Shown here: in pieces, positions 31,856-40,474 of the stretch | How positions within the stretch are numbered: the first letter of the stretch is position 1 | How the letters are laid out: every line of letters starts with the position of its first letter | From: Campylobacteraceae bacterium | GTDB taxonomy: Bacteria > Campylobacterota > Campylobacteria > Campylobacterales > Sulfurovaceae | DNA: 43,202 nt | Assembly (NCBI GenBank): GCA_026994745.1 | Contig: JALWPZ010000229.1 | Coordinates: forward strand, 1 to 43,202 | Reading direction: 5' to 3' | Made by a program: the position numbers and the translations under genes | Notes under the pieces: generated by a model | The model's database searches: none | Seen by the model: the letters and a program-made list of their open reading frames with translations, nothing else | Told to the model about the DNA's origin: nothing

Positions 31856-33064
31856 ATGGCTTTTATGCATTTCAATGAATCGATGAAGATTTTGCAAGAT
31901 CAGAAGATTGAACATTACAAAACCCAAAGGTTGCCTTTGATGGAGGCTCGGGGATATGTTCTGGCCGAAGAGATCGTGGCGGACCGGAACTCGCCGGAAG
32001 CTCCCACTTCCGGAATGGATGGATACGCCATTCGCTTCAAAGATCAGGAGTCGGGGCGATTGCGGATTTCCGGGATCAATCCGGCGGGCAATGCCCAGTT
32101 GGAGGAGTTGCGTGCCGGGGAGGCGATCAAGACCTTTACCGGCTCGCTGATGCCTCCGGGAAGCGATACCTTGATCCCCATCGAAAACGTGCGGGTCGAG
32201 GGGGAGGAGATCCTCATCGAGGAGCCTGTGCCCAAAGGATTTTCGGTTCGTCCCGTGGGGGAGAATTACGCCCAAGGGGAGTTGTTGATTCCGGCCGGAA
32301 CACCTTTGGAATATCCCCAGATTGGGGTCCTGGCGGGCTTGAACCGTTCCCATGTGACGGTCTACTCCAAGCCCAGGGTGGCGATCCTTGCGACGGGTTC
32401 GGAGTTGTTGGAGCTGGGAGAGCCCCAGACCCACGAGGGGCAGATCCGAAGCTCCAACAATTACACCATCCAGGCCATTGTGGAGCGTTACGGGGCCGAG
32501 GCGATCCAAATGGGGTGCGTCGGGGACGATCCGGAGAATATCGCAGAAGCGGTGGACAACGCTTTAGGGCAGGCCGATATCGTCGTGAGCACCGGTGGGG
32601 TGAGTGTCGGTGATTTCGACTTCGTCAAGGATGTGGTGGGGGCCTTGGAGGGGGCCGAGCTGCTCTTCAAGGGAGTGCGGATCAAACCGGGGCAGCACAT
32701 CATGGTGGCCCGACGGGGAGATCAGTTCATCGTCGCCCTGCCGGGCTTCGCCTACTCCTCCACGGTGACGACACTGCTCTACGTGGTCCCGCTGATCGCA
32801 AAACTGCAGAATCGGACGAATCCCATCGAGACCGTTCGGGCGGTCCTGGACGAGCCCTTCATCAAGCGGGCGAAGAAAGCGGAGTTCACCGCCTGCAACC
32901 TCCGACTGGTCGATGGCCTCTATCGGGTGGATTTTCAGGGGAAAAAGGTGGGAACCAGCGCGATTCTGACCAATATGTTGGGGCCTGTGGGATTGCTTTA
33001 CACTTCCGAAGAGGAGGGGAGCAAAGACCCAGGTGAGGAGGTGGAGATCCTTCGGATCCTCTAG
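31856..33064 (+). CDS. moeA: Molybdopterin molybdenumtransferase MoeA
   Basis: A 402-residue enzyme that inserts molybdate into adenylated molybdopterin. Blocks: TSGMDGYAIRF (about 51-61), AIKTFTGSLMPPGSDTLIPIE, GGVSVGDFDFVKDV, the MoCo-binding core KPRVAILATGSELLELGE and KPGQHIMVARRG, and the C-terminal barrel. Campylobacterota often have two MoeA copies. The ribosome site AAGGAAA lies nine bases before the ATG, straight after the moaE hairpin repeat. It closes the moa-moe group. Confidence 0.95.
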   Translation: MAFMHFNESMKILQDQKIEHYKTQRLPLMEARGYVLAEEIVADRNSPEAPTSGMDGYAIRFKDQESGRLRISGINPAGNAQLEELRAGEAIKTFTGSLMPPGSDTLIPIENVRVEGEEILIEEPVPKGFSVRPVGENYAQGELLIPAGTPLEYPQIGVLAGLNRSHVTVYSKPRVAILATGSELLELGEPQTHEGQIRSSNNYTIQAIVERYGAEAIQMGCVGDDPENIAEAVDNALGQADIVVSTGGVSVGDFDFVKDVVGALEGAELLFKGVRIKPGQHIMVARRGDQFIVALPGFAYSSTVTTLLYVVPLIAKLQNRTNPIETVRAVLDEPFIKRAKKAEFTACNLRLVDGLYRVDFQGKKVGTSAILTNMLGPVGLLYTSEEEGSKDPGEEVEILRIL

Positions 33065-33156
33065 TGAATCGAGCCTCTCTTTCCATACCGTCGATCCGGC
33101 GGCTTTCCTTCGCTTTCGCTTTGCAAGCATTCATCCAACTCAAACCCTCTTTTCGA

Positions 33157-33162
33157 TATAAT
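33157..33162 (+). promoter_or_regulatory. -10 box of gyrB
   Basis: Perfect TATAAT 36 bases before gyrB, at the end of a 130-base gap without genes. Confidence 0.55.
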
Positions 33163-33197
33163 CTATAGAATTTCAACGAAGTGAAACGGAGCGAAAA

Positions 33198-35513
33198 ATG
33201 GCGGATTACGGTGCCGGTAACATCAAAGTTCTCAAAGGGCTCGAAGCGGTGCGCAAGCGCCCCGGAATGTACATCGGGGATACCTCGATCAAGGGATTGC
33301 ATCACCTGATCTACGAAGTCGTGGACAACTCCATCGACGAAGCGATGGCAGGATACTGTGACAAGATCAAAGTATCCCTGACCGGGGATGGATCCGCGAT
33401 CATCGAGGACAACGGCCGGGGAATCCCCGTGGCCGAGCATCCCACGGAGAAGATCCCCGCCGCGACGGTAGTCCTGACGGTCCTGCATGCCGGAGGGAAA
33501 TTCGACAAGGATACCTACAAGGTTTCGGGTGGGCTGCACGGAGTCGGGGTCTCGGTCGTCAACGCTCTCTCCGAAAAACTCCATATGACGATCTACCGGG
33601 ATGGGAAAGTGCACGAGCAGTGGTTCGAGAAGGGGATCCCCGTCACTCCCCTGGAGGTGACCGGCACGACCCGCAAGACCGGGACCAAGATCGAATTCTG
33701 GCCCGATCATACGATCTTCACCGAAACGGTGGAGTTCAAGGACGAGATCCTCACCAAGCGCTTCAAGGAACTGGCCTATCTCAATCCCCGGATCACCATC
33801 GAATTCAAGGATGAGCGAAACGGCCTGAAGGAGTCCTACCACTTCGAAGGGGGGATCCGTCAATTCGTCGAGGATATGCAGAGCAAGGAGCCTCTGAGCT
33901 CTCCCCAGCTCTTCGAAGGAAAGGCCGACGATATCGAGATGGACCTGGCCTTCATGTACCAGAACGCCGACAGCGACAAGGTGATCAGCTTCGTCAACAA
34001 CATCAAGACCGCCGACGGGGGGACCCACGAGGCGGGATTCCGGGCGGGATTGACCCGGGCGATCTCTAACTACATCTCCAAGAACGCCAACGCGAAGGAG
34101 CGCAACACCAAGATCAGCGGGGACGACACCAAGGAGGGGTTGCTGGGCGTCGTTTCGGTCCGGGTTCCCGAGCCCCAGTTCGAGGGGCAGACCAAGGGAA
34201 AACTTGGGAGCAGCTATGTCCGGCCTCTGGTGCAGAAGTTCACCTACGAGCGAGTGAGCAAATACCTGGAGGAGAACCCCATCGAGGCAAGGGCGATCAT
34301 GAACCACGTCCTCCTGGCGGCCAAGGGTCGGGAGGCGGCCAAACGGGCCAAGGACCTGGTCAAGCGCAAGGATTCCATGAGCGTGGGGACCCTCCCGGGG
34401 AAACTGGCCGATTGCCAGAGCAAAGACCCCGCCATCAGCGAACTCTACCTCGTCGAGGGTGACTCCGCCGGCGGGTCGGCCAAGCAGGGCCGGGACCGGG
34501 TCTTCCAGGCGATCCTTCCCCTCAAGGGAAAGATCCTCAACGTCGAGAAGGCCCGACTGGAGAAGATCCTCAAGTCCGACGAGATCAAGAATATGATCAC
34601 GGCGCTGGGCTGCGGGATCGGAGACGAGTTCGACGAGAGCAAGCTGCGCTATCACAAGATCATCATCATGACCGATGCCGATGTGGACGGCAGCCACATC
34701 CAGACCCTGCTGATGACCTTCTTCTTCCGCTTCCTGCGGCCCGTCATCGAGAACGGGTACCTCTATCTGGCCCAGCCTCCTCTCTATCGCTACAAGAAGG
34801 GGAAGAACGAAACCTATCTGAAGGACGACAAGGCCCTCAACGATTTCCTGATCGAGAATGGGATCGACGTGGTGGAGTCCCAGACCATGGGCAAGCAGGA
34901 CCTGGTGGAGCTCTTCAAGCTGGTGGCCTATTACCAGATGACCCTCAAGGAGCTGGACAAGCGTTTCGCTCTGGCGGAAGTCCTGCGCTACATGATCGAA
35001 AACCCTGACATCGTGGGGCAGAATAACGAGGAACTGGCCAAGGCCCTGGAGACCTATATCGAAGGTCTGGGCTACAACATCCTCAACCGCTCCATCTCCG
35101 AGGATCGTCTGCATTATTATGTCCAGACCAACGAAGGGTTGGAGGAGTTGATCGTCGACGACAACCTCTTTACCAACCCCCACTACAACGAAGCGCTCTA
35201 TATCGCCGACAAGATCAAGGAGCGGGTCACGGACGAGTTCAAGGATCGGGATCTGCTGGAGCTGCTGGACGCAATCCTGGCCAGCGCACGCAAGGGAGCC
35301 TACATCCAGCGCTACAAGGGATTGGGAGAGATGAACCCGGAACAGCTCTGGGAGACCACCATGGATCCCGAGAATCGGAGGCTGCTGCGTATCGCCATCG
35401 ACGATTTCGATCGAGCCAGCGAAACCTTCACCCTCTTCATGGGGGATGAGGTCGAGCCCCGCCGGAACTACATCGAAACCCACGCCAAAGACGTCAAGCA
35501 CCTGGACGTCTGA
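33198..35513 (+). CDS. gyrB: DNA gyrase subunit B
   Basis: The ATPase subunit of gyrase, 771 residues. The GHKL ATPase domain shows RKRPGMYIGDTS, EVVDNSIDEAMAG (catalytic Glu, ATP Asn), ADDNGRGIPV-type EDNGRGIPV and GGLHGVGVSVVNALS. The TOPRIM domain shows EGDSAGGSAKQGRDR and IIIMTDADVDGSHIQTLL. The C-terminal region QRYKGLGEMNPEQLWETTM is intact. The start follows ACGGAGCG. It overlaps the next gene by one base (TGATG). Usually the gyrB of this phylum sits near dnaA and dnaN; neither is in view here. Confidence 0.98.
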   Translation: MADYGAGNIKVLKGLEAVRKRPGMYIGDTSIKGLHHLIYEVVDNSIDEAMAGYCDKIKVSLTGDGSAIIEDNGRGIPVAEHPTEKIPAATVVLTVLHAGGKFDKDTYKVSGGLHGVGVSVVNALSEKLHMTIYRDGKVHEQWFEKGIPVTPLEVTGTTRKTGTKIEFWPDHTIFTETVEFKDEILTKRFKELAYLNPRITIEFKDERNGLKESYHFEGGIRQFVEDMQSKEPLSSPQLFEGKADDIEMDLAFMYQNADSDKVISFVNNIKTADGGTHEAGFRAGLTRAISNYISKNANAKERNTKISGDDTKEGLLGVVSVRVPEPQFEGQTKGKLGSSYVRPLVQKFTYERVSKYLEENPIEARAIMNHVLLAAKGREAAKRAKDLVKRKDSMSVGTLPGKLADCQSKDPAISELYLVEGDSAGGSAKQGRDRVFQAILPLKGKILNVEKARLEKILKSDEIKNMITALGCGIGDEFDESKLRYHKIIIMTDADVDGSHIQTLLMTFFFRFLRPVIENGYLYLAQPPLYRYKKGKNETYLKDDKALNDFLIENGIDVVESQTMGKQDLVELFKLVAYYQMTLKELDKRFALAEVLRYMIENPDIVGQNNEELAKALETYIEGLGYNILNRSISEDRLHYYVQTNEGLEELIVDDNLFTNPHYNEALYIADKIKERVTDEFKDRDLLELLDAILASARKGAYIQRYKGLGEMNPEQLWETTMDPENRRLLRIAIDDFDRASETFTLFMGDEVEPRRNYIETHAKDVKHLDV

Positions 35514-36952
35514 TGCTCGAATCGGTCAAAGAGGAGCGCTCCCGACATTTCCGCATGGCGCTGCGGATCGGTCTGCCGCTGATCTTTTTTATCTTCCTTC
35601 TGGCTTATGCCGTCTTCTTCCACGAAGAGACGATTCGCATTACCGTCGAGAATGTGGTCATCTTCGTCGGGATGCTTTTTGTCATCGTCTATTTCATATT
35701 CTTCGCTTTGGAACTCAGCCGCAAGGAGACGCTGCTGGACCGGATCACGGAGGGATATCACTACGACTCCTTTTTGCAACGGATCCAGACGACGCGCCCC
35801 CGGACTCTGGCGGCGGTTCAGATCGGCAACCTCTCGGCGATCAACGAAACCTTCGGGGTAGGGAAGGCCGATCAGGTTCTGAAGCGTTTGGTGGATCTTC
35901 TCAGCGAGGAACTCTTTCCCCGGCTCGATGCCCACGGATACATCGGGCGGAAAACCGGCGCGGAGCTTTTGCTGGCCGTGGATTGTGACCCGGAAGAGGT
36001 CGAAGAGGAGCTCTCCCGCTTCGCCCAGGAGCACCGGACCATCGACGAGGTGGAGACGGAGCTGGCTTTCGCGGTGATCCGTAACAATATCGAGGAACCC
36101 TCCAAGGCATTGGAGCAGCTTCGGGATCTCCTGGTACGCCAGGAGTGCCTGCCGGTGCGAGAGCAAAAGACGATCCCCGATGCCAAGGAGCTCTCTCGGG
36201 AAGAGAACGAAGTGGTCGACGCTTTGAAGCGGGGGGCCGTGATCCTCAGCTTTCGGCCTCTGCTCGATCTTCATACGGGCAGAAGCGAGCTCTACGAGGT
36301 AGGGGTCCGGATGAAGGATTCCCAGGGTCGAAGCATTCCCCCCCGGGATTTTCTCCCCATCATCAATCGGCACAACCTGGGGCAATATTACGACCTGTTG
36401 ATCTTTCGGCGCCTGCTGGAGCTGGCGTCTCTGACCGACGACTCCCTGGCCTTCAGCTTCAACCTCTCCCCGTACTCTCTGAGGAACGAACGGTTCCTGC
36501 AGGAGTTTCTCGAAGCGCTGAAGGCTTCGGGGGTTCCCAGCCGCCGCTTTATCGTGGAGCTCTATGAACGCAGGCGACACCATCGTCTGGAGGAGTACCT
36601 GGAGGATCTGAAGCGGATCAAGCGGGAGGGGCTTCGCCTCTGCCTGGACAATTTCGGCTCCAGCAACGCTTCGATGGAGTATCTGCGCCATTTCCCCTTC
36701 GACATGATCCAGTTCGATCGTGAATATACCAAGGAGTTGGCGGACGAGAAGAACCTTTCGGTCCTGAAGTCCTTCGTCGTCATGGCCCGGGAGATGGGGA
36801 TGGAGACAGTGGCCAAATGGGTCGACGACCGACAGAAGATCGATACTCTTCGATCCATCGGAGTCGACTATATCCAGGGCTACGCCGCCGGAAGGGTGTT
36901 GAACGAGTCGGAGCTTCTGAACGAACAAAACCCATTGCGCAAAGGAGAGTGA
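35513..36952 (+). CDS. Membrane protein with degenerate GGDEF and EAL domains
   Basis: A 479-residue protein. Two transmembrane helices at the start (IGLPLIFFIFLLAYAVFF, VVIFVGMLFVIVYFIFFAL) anchor a cytoplasmic GGDEF-like domain (about 85-215), where the motif reads RKTGAEL, not GGDEF. An EAL-like domain follows (about 230-470), where EAL reads EVG (LYEVGVRM), the DDFGTG loop reads DNFGSS and the VAEGVE motif reads VAKWVD. Nearly all residues needed to make or break cyclic di-GMP are changed, so it is more likely a binding or structural protein. The start overlaps gyrB and the end overlaps queF, both as TGATG, forming a coupled trio. Confidence 0.85.
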   Translation: MLESVKEERSRHFRMALRIGLPLIFFIFLLAYAVFFHEETIRITVENVVIFVGMLFVIVYFIFFALELSRKETLLDRITEGYHYDSFLQRIQTTRPRTLAAVQIGNLSAINETFGVGKADQVLKRLVDLLSEELFPRLDAHGYIGRKTGAELLLAVDCDPEEVEEELSRFAQEHRTIDEVETELAFAVIRNNIEEPSKALEQLRDLLVRQECLPVREQKTIPDAKELSREENEVVDALKRGAVILSFRPLLDLHTGRSELYEVGVRMKDSQGRSIPPRDFLPIINRHNLGQYYDLLIFRRLLELASLTDDSLAFSFNLSPYSLRNERFLQEFLEALKASGVPSRRFIVELYERRRHHRLEEYLEDLKRIKREGLRLCLDNFGSSNASMEYLRHFPFDMIQFDREYTKELADEKNLSVLKSFVVMAREMGMETVAKWVDDRQKIDTLRSIGVDYIQGYAAGRVLNESELLNEQNPLRKGE

Positions 36953-37329
36953 TGCGATACGGAGAGAAAGAGATCCATGATTTCGATATCGAGGCCGAAG
37001 AGAACTTCTGGCCCAACGAACATGAGAAGAGTTATACCATCGAGATCGAGCTGCCGGAGTTCATGTGCAAGTGCCCCCGTTCGGGATATCCCGATTTCGC
37101 CAAACTGCACCTGAGTTACATCCCGGAAAACAAGGTCATCGAACTCAAGGCCCTGAAGTTGTACATCAACAGCTTTATGGACCGATACATCTCCCACGAG
37201 AACGCGGCCAACGAAATCTTCGATACCCTCTATCGGAAACTGGAGCCCCGCTGGATGAAACTGGTGGCCGACTTCAACCCCCGGGGGAATGTCCACACCG
37301 TCATTACCATCGACAGCGACAGGATCTAG
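36952..37329 (+). CDS. queF: NADPH-dependent 7-cyano-7-deazaguanine reductase QueF
   Basis: A 125-residue unimodular QueF that reduces preQ0 to preQ1 for queuosine in tRNA. The catalytic cysteine lies in EFMCKCPRSGYPDFAKL, followed by the QueF motif ELKALKLYINSFMDRYISHENAANE, split here into two blocks. The final DFNPRGNVHTVI is typical. The start is coupled to the end of the EAL-like gene by a one-base overlap. Usual queCDE partners are not nearby. Confidence 0.94.
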   Translation: MRYGEKEIHDFDIEAEENFWPNEHEKSYTIEIELPEFMCKCPRSGYPDFAKLHLSYIPENKVIELKALKLYINSFMDRYISHENAANEIFDTLYRKLEPRWMKLVADFNPRGNVHTVITIDSDRI

Positions 37330-37362
37330 CGGTTTCTGATTTTTTCCTTTTGAAATTTCTGG

Positions 37363-37368
37363 CATAAT
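37363..37368 (+). promoter_or_regulatory. Possible -10 box of the DUF2853 gene
   Basis: CATAAT 29 bases before the DUF2853 start, followed by AAAGGAG. Confidence 0.4.
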
Positions 37369-37397
37369 GGTTCCATCGAGCGAGAAAGGAGAATGTC

Positions 37398-37739
37398 ATG
37401 AACAAAAAAGAGGAGAAAATCGCGCTCTACCAGAAAGAGGCCGAAAACCTGGGGCTGGGACTGGATGCGGAGTTGATCGAAAAGGTGACCAACGGACTGG
37501 GGCCCTCGATCTACAATCAGGATTCGGAAACGGTCTCCTGCTCGGACGCATCGGAGCTGGAGCGTGTTCGGGAAAGCTTCCTGAAAAAGAAGCTGGGCCT
37601 GACGGATGACGACGCGACTCTGGATTCCGCCATCAAAGAGGTCTGCGAAACGATGGGAAGTTCCAATCGCAGGAAATATCGCGCCCTTTTCTATGCGTTG
37701 TTGGTCAAAAAGTTCAAGAAAGAGTCACTCTACGCCTAG
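37398..37739 (+). CDS. DUF2853 family protein
   Basis: A 113-residue all-helical cytosolic protein. The family blocks VTNGLGPSIYNQDSETVSCSD and SNRRKYRALFYALLVKKFKKE are clear, as is LKKKLGL between them. Function is unknown. AAAGGAG lies six bases before the ATG. It stands alone between queF and a small convergent gene, with its own promoter-like box. Confidence 0.85.
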   Translation: MNKKEEKIALYQKEAENLGLGLDAELIEKVTNGLGPSIYNQDSETVSCSDASELERVRESFLKKKLGLTDDDATLDSAIKEVCETMGSSNRRKYRALFYALLVKKFKKESLYA

Positions 37740-37749
37740 AGAAAACAGA

Positions 37750-37767
37750 GGAGTGGATTTCCGCTCC
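37750..37767. terminator. Hairpin between convergent genes
   Basis: GGAGTGG-ATTT-CCGCTCC, seven pairs with one wobble, between the DUF2853 stop and the stop of the small minus-strand gene. No long U-run on either side, so termination is likely but not certain. Confidence 0.4.
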
Positions 37768-37775
37768 ATCGTCTC

Positions 37776-37928
37776 TCAGCGCAGATAGGAGTGCCGACGC
37801 ATCTGCGGGTCCAGAAAGCTTTCGGAATGGATCCGCAGATCCCTCATATAGGCGGCCAGCTCGGCCGCTGTATGGATCCCCCGGCGGATCGCCTCTTCCA
37901 AAACGCTTCGATCGTTCCTGATATCCAT
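37776..37928 (-). CDS. Small 50-residue protein
   Basis: A short frame with a very good ribosome site, GAAGGAG six bases before the ATG. The protein begins MDIRNDRSVLEEAIRRGIH and continues TAAELAAYMRDLRIHSESFL, ending DPQMRRHSYLR. It is predicted to be mostly two helices, rich in Arg, with no membrane segment or cysteine. Codon use matches its neighbours, the stop lies just beyond the convergent hairpin, and no other frame competes. I do not recognise a family. It is short enough to be missed by automatic gene callers. Confidence 0.65.
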   Translation of the reverse strand: MDIRNDRSVLEEAIRRGIHTAAELAAYMRDLRIHSESFLDPQMRRHSYLR

Positions 37929-38064
37929 CGTTGCTCCTTCCACTTCATTGATACTTTGGATTATTTCATAAGATATTCCAGCCTCACTATAAAAATGTCA
38001 AAATGAAATATATATAAGCAAAGGTATGTTATATTGTCGGATACAAACCAGCAAAGGATGAAGA

Positions 38065-38721
38065 ATGGTCGAGTTTCATGAAGTGATCGAGCGTTTGAAG
38101 GATATTCTCTCCACCAAGAAGATCGGAGGGAAGGTCTACGACAAGGATGTGGCGGCGGAGTTGGGGATCGGACAGGCGACCTTCGCCACGATGAAGAAGC
38201 GGGGTTCGATCCCTTACCGGGAGATCATGGAGTTTTGCGCCCGGAAGAAGATCAGCATCAATTGGCTCTTCTTCGATCAGCCCGCGGAGATGCTCATCGA
38301 AGAGACCAACAAGTTCTTCCGGGTCCGCTATTTCGCCGATCTACGGGCGAGCGCCGGAGGAGGGGCGGAGGTCTTCGACGAGAATTACGAGTACATCGAT
38401 GTGGACCGGACCCTGATGGAGAACATTCTGGGCCACATCCCTTCCGGGGAGATCGAAGCGATCCATGTGGAGGGAGAGTCGATGGAGCCGACCCTGCAGG
38501 ATGGGTCCATCGTCTTCGTCGATCGTCGCCAGACCGACCCCTCCAAGGATGGGATCTTCGTCGCTTCCACCCCCAACGGCCTCTTCATCAAGCGGATCCG
38601 GCGAAGGGCCGACGGGATGGTGGAGCTGATCTCCGACAATCCGCTCTATACCCCGGAGATCCTTTCTCCGGATAGCGTGAATGTAGTGGGAAGGGTTGTC
38701 GGCAACGTAGAGAGGCTTTGA
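38065..38721 (+). CDS. S24-family (CI/LexA-like) HTH regulator
   Basis: A 218-residue two-domain repressor. An N-terminal helix-turn-helix (about 22-60: KVYDKDVAAELGIGQATFAT) precedes a C-terminal S24 peptidase-like domain. That domain has Ser139 in GESMEPTL and Lys176 in LFIKRIRR, the catalytic dyad for self-cleavage. ASAGGG at 95-100 is close to the Ala-Gly cleavage site of CI/LexA proteins, so cleavage after DNA damage or another stress is plausible. No phage genes surround it, and related proteins are common as chromosomal regulators in this phylum. The upstream 130 bases are AT-rich and may hold operators. AAAGGA precedes the ATG. Confidence 0.88.
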   Translation: MVEFHEVIERLKDILSTKKIGGKVYDKDVAAELGIGQATFATMKKRGSIPYREIMEFCARKKISINWLFFDQPAEMLIEETNKFFRVRYFADLRASAGGGAEVFDENYEYIDVDRTLMENILGHIPSGEIEAIHVEGESMEPTLQDGSIVFVDRRQTDPSKDGIFVASTPNGLFIKRIRRRADGMVELISDNPLYTPEILSPDSVNVVGRVVGNVERL

Positions 38722-38896
38722 TGCCGAATGGATCCGTTCCTGGCTTGGAAAGGCTCCATGAAACCAAATTTGGAACAGGTAGGGTCGTTCGTGAATTTCT
38801 GAGGGTGGTTTCGGCATGATCGGTGATAGGAATTGCACTTGTTGCCTAGATGTGTCATAGGAATGAACTGAATAGATAGGGAGGTTGTTGTTTGGA

Positions 38897-38983
38897 TGGT
38901 GCGGACGAGAGGACTTGAACCTCCACGGGATTGCTCCCACTAGAACCTGAATCTAGCGCGTCTACCAATTCCGCCACGTCCGC
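38897..38983 (-). tRNA. tRNA-Leu (anticodon CAG)
   Basis: An 87-base tRNA on the minus strand with a seven-base acceptor stem GCGGACG/CGTCCGC, discriminator A and encoded CCA. The D-arm is GGCGGAATTGGTAGACGC. The anticodon stem CTAGA/TCTAG holds the loop TTCAGGT (anticodon CAG), followed by a long variable arm typical of tRNA-Leu and the T-loop GTTCAAGTC. It reads the CUG codon. Confidence 0.96.
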
Positions 38984-39020
38984 ATCGAAGAATCAACGCG
39001 TTTGAGCTTTGATGGGCAGA

Positions 39021-39026
39021 ATTATA
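39021..39026 (-). promoter_or_regulatory. -10 box of the tRNA-Leu gene
   Basis: TATAAT on the minus strand, 38 bases before the mature tRNA 5' end, leaving a short processed leader. Confidence 0.5.
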
Positions 39027-39112
39027 CATGGGATAGCTTAATCGAAACTTGAAAACTCCTTTTCCGGCAAAAAAGCTCCCAGAGATTTTCCACCGGGACC
39101 TTCCGAGTAGTG

Positions 39113-39118
39113 TATAAT
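39113..39118 (+). promoter_or_regulatory. -10 box of the IscU-like operon
   Basis: TATAAT 45 bases before the IscU-like start and divergent from the tRNA promoter. Confidence 0.5.
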
Positions 39119-39162
39119 TCCTGATTCCAATGCCGGCTTTCGGCAGGGTCCAAGGAGCGAGG

Positions 39163-39633
39163 ATGGTGGTAGACGAGGAGTTGGTGCGGCATATGGCCGA
39201 CCCGTACAATTATGGAAGTCTGGAAGATGCCGACGCGATCGGGATCGGTGAGAATCCCCAGAACGGGGAGAAGGTGATCATCTACCTGAAGGTGGAGGAG
39301 AAAGAGGGAAGCCCCCGCATCGAGACGATCCGATTCCAGGCCATCGCATGCATGACGACGGTGGTGGCGGGTTCGATCATCACCCATGAGGCGGAGAACG
39401 TGGATTTCGATACGGCGGAAGAGCTGATCGCCGTGACCCTGGGGATGTTGGAGAACTATCCTCCGGAGGAGGCGGCCTGTTCCGAAATGGTCGCCGTAGC
39501 CCTCAAAGCGGCGATGGATACCTATCGGGCCAAGGCGGAAGACCCCTCCATTCCCGCCATCGTCTACAAGATCGAACAGAGTTGCACCCCCGAGCCGGTT
39601 CCCAATCCCCTCGAACATCCCAAGGAGCGATGA
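39163..39633 (+). CDS. IscU/NifU-N-like iron-sulfur scaffold with one ligand missing
   Basis: A 156-residue protein of the IscU superfamily. The start at 39163 has AAGGAG five bases upstream; an earlier in-frame ATG has no site. DPYNYGSLEDADAIGIGENP matches the N-terminal block of IscU. Of the three cluster cysteines, two remain, Cys63 (IACMTTVVAG) and Cys106 (EEAACSEMVA). The first, in the usual P-x-C-G-D loop, is replaced (NPQNGEK), with Glu for the Asp. It may therefore bind metal differently or act as a regulator rather than a full scaffold. A ferritin-like gene follows after one base, suggesting iron handling. Confidence 0.85.
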   Translation: MVVDEELVRHMADPYNYGSLEDADAIGIGENPQNGEKVIIYLKVEEKEGSPRIETIRFQAIACMTTVVAGSIITHEAENVDFDTAEELIAVTLGMLENYPPEEAACSEMVAVALKAAMDTYRAKAEDPSIPAIVYKIEQSCTPEPVPNPLEHPKER

Positions 39634-39634
39634 A

Positions 39635-40474
39635 ATGAAAACCCTATTGATCAAGACCCACGAAGCGTGGTTGGCCACTCTGATGGCATCCTTCATGAGC
39701 CAAACGACCGAGAACAAACGCGTATTGACGGAATTCTCCGGAATCCTCTGGCGCCATTTCACCTGGATCGAACACGATCTGATCGTCCAGGGGATCGAGT
39801 ACGACTACGACCGGGAGAACATCCCGGTCAAGGTGGAGCGCCTGAGCGTCCTGCTGGCCGATATCCTTCGGCGGATGAACGAACTGGAGCTCTTGCTGGT
39901 GCGTTGCGAGGATGAGGCGCTCAAGCAGCGGATCTCCACCGATCTGGCATACATGAAGTACGCGATCGGGAAGCTGGAGGACGAGGAGATCCACGCCTTC
40001 GACATGAACCGCCGATACCGGGATATCGAACTGGACGAGGAGGCGACGGGGGCGTTGACCCTCTTTCTCTTCGAGGAGAGTTACAAAGAGTACGAACTGA
40101 TCATGATCTACAACTATCTCCAGGCCCACAGCGACGACGCCTTCCTCAACCGGATTTTCCAGATCCTGATCGACGAGAGTTTCTTCCATTTGCGGAGCTT
40201 CGGGGAGATGATGGTGGAGATGGGGATCCTGGGGGTCCCTCGGGTGATCCACGAAAGCCTCTACAAGGTCAGCGACATCGAGAAATTCCTTCTCGATGGG
40301 ATCGAAGAGGAGATCGCGGCCAAGGAGCAGTGCAAGGAGCTTTCCGACGCCGTAGCCTCCAAAAGCGACGAATTGGCCAGATTCTTCGATTTCATCAATT
40401 ATCAGGAGAATTACCACATCGAATTGATGCGGGAAGCGGTAAGTCACTACCGGGCGAAGAGAAGCGATGGCTAG
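39635..40474 (+). CDS. Ferritin-like all-helical protein, possible di-iron protein
   Basis: A 279-residue protein predicted to be almost entirely helical. Acidic and histidine residues are spaced as in ferritin-like four-helix bundles: FTWIEHD (Glu46/His47), EDEEIHAFDM (Glu117-His120), LFEESYKEYE (Glu147/Glu148), DESFFHLRS (Glu181, His185) and QENYHIELM (Glu258-His261). This allows one or two di-iron sites, but the match is by pattern only. Its start lies one base after the IscU-like stop, with AAGGAG upstream, and its end overlaps psd by eight bases. The operon context favours an iron or iron-sulfur role. No signal peptide. Confidence 0.65.
   Translation: MKTLLIKTHEAWLATLMASFMSQTTENKRVLTEFSGILWRHFTWIEHDLIVQGIEYDYDRENIPVKVERLSVLLADILRRMNELELLLVRCEDEALKQRISTDLAYMKYAIGKLEDEEIHAFDMNRRYRDIELDEEATGALTLFLFEESYKEYELIMIYNYLQAHSDDAFLNRIFQILIDESFFHLRSFGEMMVEMGILGVPRVIHESLYKVSDIEKFLLDGIEEEIAAKEQCKELSDAVASKSDELARFFDFINYQENYHIELMREAVSHYRAKRSDG

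Noticed and set aside
32886-35501. An 871-codon open frame on the minus strand opposite gyrB
   Set aside because: It is a mirror frame caused by the G+C-rich codon use of gyrB, which is unmistakable on the plus strand. The same applies to the long minus-strand frames at 18405-19718, 28637-30061 and 35468-36928.
38722-38896. A gene between the S24 regulator and tRNA-Leu
   Set aside because: Short frames there have no ribosome site and no recognisable protein; I see nothing in this gap.
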